Shown: positions 6,110 to 10,000 of the stretch, piece after piece
How the letters are laid out: every line of letters starts with the position of its first letter
Position numbering within the stretch: position 1 is the first letter of the stretch
Origin: Methanospirillum hungatei
GTDB lineage: Archaea > Halobacteriota > Methanomicrobia > Methanomicrobiales > Methanospirillaceae
Reading direction: 5' to 3'
Length of the DNA stretch: 10,000 bases
NCBI RefSeq assembly: GCF_020216685.1
Contig: NZ_JAIWNS010000060.1
Span: 1 to 10,000 of the forward strand
Position numbers and translations under genes: made by a program
Notes under the pieces: generated by a model
Seen by the model: the letters and a program-made list of their open reading frames with translations, nothing else
What the model was told of the DNA's origin: nothing
The model's database searches: none

Positions 6110-7746
6110 TGCCGGTTGTTTCACTCCCATACAACTATCTTGAACGCCTGTGTGGCACGGATCGGAAGACCATCATTGACCATCTTCCCATGATCGGTTC
6201 AGATATTGAACGCATCCTTGAAGACCAGGTGGATGTTGAGTTCTTCCCGTCACGGGTGGATCTCTACTCAACCGAAGGGGTAGCCCGTGCCATGCGGGGA
6301 TTCCTTGAACTTGAGACCGGGGAAGAGGTCTATCCGGTCAGTCCTTCATCTATTACGTTCTCTGTTGATGAGAACCTGAAGGAAGTCAGGCCATACATTG
6401 GTTCAGCGGTTATCAGGGACATTCAGCTTGACAATGAAGCGATCATCAGTCTCATGGGTGTGCAGGAAGCTCTGCACTGGGTCGTTGGTCGTGGAAGGGC
6501 AAAAGTTGCCATCGGTGTGCATGACCTTGACAAGGTGACCCCTCCATTCCGGTATTATGGTGCCCCGGTATCCCGATCGTTCATCCCCCTGGATTATGAC
6601 CGGGAGATGACCCTGACCGAGATCATGGAAGAGCACCCGAAAGGCCGTGATTACTCTCATATCGTGAAGGACAAGCCGGTCATGCCCCTTATTGAGGATG
6701 CAAACGGCAACGTACTCTCATTCCCGCCGATCATCAACGGAGAGTTAACCCGGGTTACCGAATCCTCGAAAAACCTCCTCCTTGATGTGACCGGGACTGA
6801 TGAGCGTGCGGTTATGACGGCTCTTAAAGTGCTCTGTACCACCCTTATCACCGCCGGAGGAAGATGTGAAAGCGTCACGGTGAACGGCGTTGTCATGCCC
6901 GACCTCTCTCCGACCCTTCGAAATATCGATGTGACATCCTGTAACAAACTTCTCGGGACCTCGTTCTCCGCAGATGAGATCGCGACCATCCTAAAGAAGA
7001 TGCGATACGGAGCAGAAAAAACTGGTGATACTACGGTCTCGGTCCGGATACCCTGCTACCGGGCAGATATCATGCATGAGTGGGATGTGTATGAGGATGT
7101 TGCCATCGGTGCCGGCTTTGGTACCCTTGAGGCAGAGCTTCCGGCAACCTTCGCAACCGGATGTGAACACCCGATTATCGCCCTTGCATCAGCAGTCCGG
7201 GATATCTGCTCCGGGCTCGGGTATCTTGAGGTCATGCCATTCACATTATCAAATGAGGAGGTCATGTATACCCGGATGCAGCGGGAGCCTGATCCGAAGG
7301 CACTTCATGTACTGCATCCGATATCTGAAGAGCAGACGCTGGTAAGGACCGATCTCCTTCCGCTCCTTCTGGATCTGCTTCGGATGAACAAGCGGCGAGA
7401 ACTGCCCCAGCGGATATTCCACACCGGAGATGTCGTCTCTTCCATGCAGACATACCAAAAACTTGCCCTTGCCTCAACTCATCCCGGAGCAGACTTCTCT
7501 GAGGCCTATGCAACGACAGATGCTTTAATGAGAGAACTCGGGATCTCCTATATTCCGGCGGAGAGTGCTGATCCGGCATTCATCCCCGGCCGTGCTGTTG
7601 ATATCATGGTTGACGGGAAGAAGATGGGTGTCTTTGGCGAGATCCACCCCGGCGTATTAAATCAGTTTGATATTGATCAGCCGGTTATCGGGATTGAGAT
7701 AGATCTCCACCTCCTCTTTCCAGGACAAAAGGAAACGAAATCTTAA
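6109..7746 (+). CDS. pheT: Phenylalanyl-tRNA synthetase beta subunit
   Basis: Partner of PheS; binds tRNA and edits mischarged Tyr-tRNA-Phe. 545 residues, the shorter archaeal/eukaryotic type without the N-terminal OB-fold (tRNA-binding) and C-terminal anticodon domains of bacterial PheT. Regions: N-terminal domain (PYNYLERLCG start, FFPSRVDLYSTEGVARAMRG near 45-64), B3/B4 editing domain about 105-225 with PPIINGELTRVTE, B5 domain about 265-340 with PCYRADIMHEWDVYEDVAIG acidic metal-site residues, and a catalytic-like core about 355-540 (LHPISEEQTLVRTDLLPLLL; PQRIFHTGDVV; VFGEIHPGVL). ATG 6109 overlaps the pheS TGA by one base, with GGGGGT and GGTG just upstream; an in-frame GTG at 6103 would add only two residues. 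Same operon as pheS, as expected for a 1:1 complex. Confidence 0.96.
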   Translation: MPVVSLPYNYLERLCGTDRKTIIDHLPMIGSDIERILEDQVDVEFFPSRVDLYSTEGVARAMRGFLELETGEEVYPVSPSSITFSVDENLKEVRPYIGSAVIRDIQLDNEAIISLMGVQEALHWVVGRGRAKVAIGVHDLDKVTPPFRYYGAPVSRSFIPLDYDREMTLTEIMEEHPKGRDYSHIVKDKPVMPLIEDANGNVLSFPPIINGELTRVTESSKNLLLDVTGTDERAVMTALKVLCTTLITAGGRCESVTVNGVVMPDLSPTLRNIDVTSCNKLLGTSFSADEIATILKKMRYGAEKTGDTTVSVRIPCYRADIMHEWDVYEDVAIGAGFGTLEAELPATFATGCEHPIIALASAVRDICSGLGYLEVMPFTLSNEEVMYTRMQREPDPKALHVLHPISEEQTLVRTDLLPLLLDLLRMNKRRELPQRIFHTGDVVSSMQTYQKLALASTHPGADFSEAYATTDALMRELGISYIPAESADPAFIPGRAVDIMVDGKKMGVFGEIHPGVLNQFDIDQPVIGIEIDLHLLFPGQKETKS

Positions 7747-7763
7747 ACCCGTTTCCCGTCTCA

Positions 7764-7787
7764 GCATAGGACAATCACAGCCTATGC
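7764..7787 (+). promoter_or_regulatory. Perfect inverted repeat enclosing the acylphosphatase start codon
   Basis: GCATAGG (7764-7770) and CCTATGC (7781-7787) form a perfect 7-bp stem with a 10-nt loop (ACAATCACAG); the ATG 7784-7786 lies in the 3' arm. The 37-bp gap between pheT and this gene has no good Shine-Dalgarno. The stem could lower translation of the downstream gene or mark an RNA end; this is inference. Confidence 0.4.
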
Positions 7788-8260
7788 AGAGACGATATAC
7801 TATTCTGGTAACCGGCCGGGTACAACGGGTGGGTTTCAGAGGATTTGCCAGACTGATAGCGAACCGGCACGGGGTTTTTGGGTACGCCGAGAACCTCTCC
7901 GATGGATCGGTCAGGATTGTTGCTGAGGGTGAAGAAGAAGGGCTAGCCCGCTTTTGTGAGGATCTTAAAGCAGAGGATGAGCCCCTCATCCGGATTGATT
8001 CTCTCAGCGTCACGGAGTCAGCCAGTGAAGGAACATTCGATCACTTTGAACCCCATTTTGGTGACTTTCAAAAAGAGATGTTTCACCGGTCAGAACTGGG
8101 GCTTGAGTATCTGAAAGAGATGATTAAGCTCCAGAAGCGGAGTCTGAAGATGCAGGAAGAGATGGTCTCCGCTCTCCGTGATATGAAAAAAGAGTCCAAA
8201 AAACGTCGTGAAGTTCTGGAACGGGTAATAGAAGCGATTCATACCCAGGGAGTCGGATAA
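7784..8260 (+). CDS. Acylphosphatase-domain protein with helical C-terminal extension
   Basis: Residues 1-~90 form an acylphosphatase domain: TGRVQRVGFRGFA (10-22) carries the catalytic Arg (R19) and the VQxVGFR phosphate-binding loop, and GYAENLSDGSVRIVAEG (33-49) carries the catalytic Asn (N37). Both key residues are present, so hydrolysis of acyl phosphates (carboxyl-phosphate anhydrides) is likely. Typical acylphosphatases end at ~90-100 residues; this one has 158. Residues ~92-152 are charged and probably helical, with Leu/Met heptad-like spacing (LEYLKEMIKLQKRSLKMQEE, LRDMKKESKKRREVLERVIE), suggesting a coiled coil that could mediate oligomers. ATG 7784 fits the family N-terminus, but no strong Shine-Dalgarno precedes it. 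The TAA shares its last A with the ATG of the next gene. It sits 37 bp after pheT on the same strand, probably in the same operon; a functional link with PheRS is not known to me. Confidence 0.85.
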   Translation: MQRRYTILVTGRVQRVGFRGFARLIANRHGVFGYAENLSDGSVRIVAEGEEEGLARFCEDLKAEDEPLIRIDSLSVTESASEGTFDHFEPHFGDFQKEMFHRSELGLEYLKEMIKLQKRSLKMQEEMVSALRDMKKESKKRREVLERVIEAIHTQGVG

Positions 8261-8631
8261 TGAAAGACAAAATACCCGCTTTCCCTGTTGTCCTATCCAG
8301 CCTGAGTACTGGTATGGTAGCAGATATCAGGGCCTTGGAGCAGATATCAGTCCGGGAACCGTGTGAAATAATTGTTTATTTTGAGAAAGACCTGGCATAT
8401 AACTCAACCTATGAGAAGGATTTAAGAGAGTATGGGAAATTTGAGGAACATGAACGCCCATTTATTCCGCTCCCGCTTTTTCTTGAGATTCAACGGGAGA
8501 TGAATCCTTCATTCAATGATGCTCTCAGCTCAATCCCCCTGGGAGTGACCATTGTAAGGATTGAACAGGCCGGAGATAAACCACGGGTTATCGGACTCCT
8601 TCCATTCCTTGATGAGATGGATATGTCCTGA
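8260..8631 (+). CDS. Unrecognised 123-aa protein translationally coupled to the acylphosphatase-domain gene
   Basis: I do not recognise the family. The start ATG 8260 shares its A with the preceding TAA, which strongly supports a real, coupled gene; codon use and base composition match the pheT-acylphosphatase block. The protein is soluble by appearance, with no signal peptide or membrane segment. It begins MKDKIPAFPVVLSSL, has an acidic middle (IIVYFEKDLAYNSTYEKDLR) and ends in IVRIEQAGDKPRVIGLLPFL and an acidic tail. The alternation of hydrophobic strands and charged helices suggests a small alpha/beta fold. Given the coupling, it may act with the acylphosphatase-domain protein (for example as its partner through the coiled coil), but nothing in the sequence gives a function. 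Confidence 0.75.
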   Translation: MKDKIPAFPVVLSSLSTGMVADIRALEQISVREPCEIIVYFEKDLAYNSTYEKDLREYGKFEEHERPFIPLPLFLEIQREMNPSFNDALSSIPLGVTIVRIEQAGDKPRVIGLLPFLDEMDMS

Positions 8632-8640
8632 GCTCTGGTA

Positions 8641-8665
8641 CCTTCTTTCTAATAAACCCATTTTT
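8641..8665 (+). terminator. Pyrimidine/oligo-T stretch after the pheST unit (possible terminator)
   Basis: CCTTCTTTCT (8641-8650) and T5 (8661-8665) follow the TGA at 8631. No GC-rich hairpin is present; archaeal termination at T-rich stretches would fit. Weak evidence. Confidence 0.3.
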
Positions 8666-8712
8666 CAGAGGGTCTCTATTTCTGGTTCAATGTTTTCGAT
8701 TTCGTGCGTTGC

Positions 8713-8760
8713 TTTAAATATTAAACTCTATGCTGCTATATATCTGACTCTAAATTATAT
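8713..8760 (+). promoter_or_regulatory. Candidate box A promoter(s) for the downstream 192-aa gene
   Basis: The 187-bp gap 8632-8818 holds three TATA-like elements: TTTAAATA (8713-8720, the best consensus match, inside the dyad TTTAAATATTAAA), CTATATATC (8736-8744) and TAAATTATAT (8751-8760). The first would start RNA near 8743, the last near 8780. Which is used cannot be told from sequence. Confidence 0.45.
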
Positions 8761-8818
8761 TCCACATTTTATGATCCGATGCTAATATCTTTTATGAAGG
8801 AAGAAATATCTCTGCAGT

Positions 8819-9397
8819 ATGGCAGTCAACATGGGCCGAACCGCCGGGTCAACACTTCGGGAACAGTTCCTGACACTGAAGGTTATGGCCAATACTATCA
8901 GGTCACAGGAGCAGTTTCTCATGATGATCGACCGGGAACAGATCATTCCTGACATGGCCCGCCGTCTCTCAAAAGAAGCCATCTCATCAGATCTCATCTC
9001 GAATAAACGGGTTCTTCTGGATTTTTTATATAATATGCTGGCACGAACCGGTCCGTATGAACCTGAACTTGATATCGAGTTTCATTACATTATAATCGGG
9101 AAAGAGTTCTTTGAGGTTGACAAGAGCATTCTCTGGTTGGAGGAGTATGAGATCGCAATTCCCTTTGAAATAGGAGATAAACTTGGAAAGATCATCGTCG
9201 GTGAGGATGTGACCGACGCGGTCAAAAAAATCATGACCTTTTACAAGGCTGCTGAGACAAAGTTCGACCGTGAACACTTTGGTAATCTGGACCGGTGTTC
9301 ACTTCTTATTCTTGAGGAGCATTATCCCCAGTCCTCATGGCATATCAGGATGAGACTGCCGGCCAAGATCCTCAATGATTATCCGGTCAGTATCTGA
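8819..9397 (+). CDS. Unrecognised 192-aa soluble protein
   Basis: I do not recognise a family. The frame is open from ATG 8819 to TGA 9395-9397 with typical codon use. The N-terminal ~75 residues look helical and charged (STLREQFLTLKVMANTIRSQ, QFLMMIDREQIIPDMARRLS); from ~80 on, the sequence alternates strands and acidic stretches (EPELDIEFHYIIIGKEFFEV, KLGKIIVGEDVTDAVKKIMT) and ends in SSWHIRMRLPAKILNDYPVSI. No signal peptide, membrane segment or Cys/His metal cluster is seen. GGAAG at 8799-8803 is 15 nt upstream of ATG 8819, farther than usual; ATG 8831 (four codons later) is an alternative start. Own promoter region upstream; its 3' end overlaps the convergent PAS-protein gene by 19 bp. 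Confidence 0.7.
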   Translation: MAVNMGRTAGSTLREQFLTLKVMANTIRSQEQFLMMIDREQIIPDMARRLSKEAISSDLISNKRVLLDFLYNMLARTGPYEPELDIEFHYIIIGKEFFEVDKSILWLEEYEIAIPFEIGDKLGKIIVGEDVTDAVKKIMTFYKAAETKFDREHFGNLDRCSLLILEEHYPQSSWHIRMRLPAKILNDYPVSI

Positions 9398-10000
9398 CCA
9401 CTTTTCTTCTCGGTCTGTCCTGGATACGAGATCTGTTTTATCTCGCCCAGGTTTTTCAACACATTATCTGCCCGTGCCACGATCTGATGAAGCCGGTAGG
9501 TCTCCTCAGATGAGGCAAGAAATCTGATATCTTTAATAGTATCAATCACCTCTTCGAGGAGGTTTCCTGAGGAGTCTGAAAGACCAGGCCCGGTCCCGGT
9601 GCTGTTCTCACCTGGCAGGATGATAGCAACGATAAAATGAAGTACTCCTTTTTCAACAATCGGAAGCATATCGACGCGGTACCGGCGTGGCGTCCCTTTC
9701 ACCTGAACCGGTCCGGTGATTGAAAATCCCTTCCCCTCTTTGAACCGGTCCTTTCCAGATATCCAGATCTTTTTACAGAGGTCAGGCAGGTCCTCTATAC
9801 TTGATGCAGTCGAATCATAACTTCCCGATACCATCCGGAAAAAATTCCTGAATGCCGTATTGGTAAAGGCAATAGTCCCATTCGTGTTCAGCAGGATGAT
9901 CGGATGGGGAATTGCCTGGACGGCAAGGATGCCCAGCCGTAAATCAGGTGGTCGCTGGGGTGCAGCTGCTGAAGCTGATGCTGGAGGCGTTCTCTCTTCC
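9379..10000 (-). CDS. PAS-domain protein, C-terminal part (5' end outside window)
   Basis: Read on the minus strand, the frame is open from the right edge (first full codon 9999-9997) to TAA at 9381-9379: 206 residues visible. The Met at 9834 lies inside a domain, so the real start is beyond the window. Order seen: an Ala/Pro/Ser-rich linker (TPPASASAAAPQRPPD), then a PAS-like domain starting LGILAVQAIPHPIILLNTNG and continuing TIAFTNTAFRNFF, through a strand-rich half with GFSITGPVQVKGTPRRYRVD and GVLHFIVAIIL; then a Gly/Ser-rich linker and a helical C-terminus (NLLEEVIDTIKDIRFLASSE, TYRLHQIVARADNVLKNLGE). No histidine kinase, GGDEF or methyl-accepting module follows the PAS domain, so any output domain is upstream or the helices signal to a partner. 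Ligand unknown. Convergent with the 192-aa gene. Confidence 0.72.
   Translation of the reverse strand, partial: EERTPPASASAAAPQRPPDLRLGILAVQAIPHPIILLNTNGTIAFTNTAFRNFFRMVSGSYDSTASSIEDLPDLCKKIWISGKDRFKEGKGFSITGPVQVKGTPRRYRVDMLPIVEKGVLHFIVAIILPGENSTGTGPGLSDSSGNLLEEVIDTIKDIRFLASSEETYRLHQIVARADNVLKNLGEIKQISYPGQTEKKSGQILTG

Noticed and set aside
6657..6989. Minus-strand open frames inside pheT (also 7056-7265, 7262-7579)
   Set aside because: Shadow frames of the GC-rich pheT coding sequence.
8321..8350. Direct repeat of CAGATATCAG at 8321-8330 and 8341-8350
   Set aside because: Inside a coding sequence, only two copies, 20-bp period not in phase with codons; no sign of function.
8794..8950. ATG 8794 (MKEEISLQ...) as an alternative gene start before the 192-aa protein
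   Set aside because: It is in a different frame and ends after about 50 codons with low-information sequence; the 8819 frame continues with normal coding character.
1..10000. CRISPR arrays, transposases, tRNA or rRNA genes, phage genes
   Set aside because: No repeat-spacer pattern, transposase-like protein, terminal inverted repeats or tRNA-like cloverleaf was seen in any gap.

Overview
The window looks like chromosomal DNA of a methanogenic archaeon, most likely of the Methanomicrobiales (Methanospirillum-like). Evidence: phenylalanyl-tRNA synthetase subunits of the archaeal type (long PheS with N-terminal winged-helix region, 545-aa PheT), archaeal TATA (box A) promoters, oligo-T runs after genes, and short, tightly packed or overlapping genes. 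The genus is an inference; I could not search a database.

Region 1 (1-4315, + strand) is AT-rich and encodes mainly membrane proteins: the tail of a DUF362 protein, a UbiA-superfamily enzyme resembling decaprenyl-phosphate phosphoribosyltransferase (DPPR synthase), a PHP-family metallophosphoesterase, a YbhN/AglD/MprF-type multispanning protein and, after a 107-bp gap, a GT-C-like membrane glycosyltransferase. The first four overlap end to start and look like one transcription unit. Together they could make, dephosphorylate, translocate and use a polyprenyl-phosphate pentose; this pathway is an inference from families and order.

Region 2 (4316-4672) is a 357-bp non-coding stretch: oligo-T runs that may end the upstream unit, a strong TATA box, then a long leader. 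The leader begins with a 19-codon ORF with six Phe codons, whose stop codon lies in the base of a 10-12 bp GC-rich hairpin, followed by a second mini-ORF with its own Shine-Dalgarno that overlaps the pheS start. This resembles the pheM-pheST arrangement of enteric bacteria and is the main discovery candidate here.

Region 3 (4673-8631, + strand) is GC-richer and holds pheS and pheT (overlapping), an acylphosphatase-domain protein with a helical C-terminal extension, and an unrecognised 123-aa protein that overlaps it. Region 4 (8632-10000) has a promoter-containing gap, an unrecognised 192-aa protein on + and, convergent and overlapping it by 19 bp, the C-terminal part of a PAS-domain protein on - that runs off the right edge.
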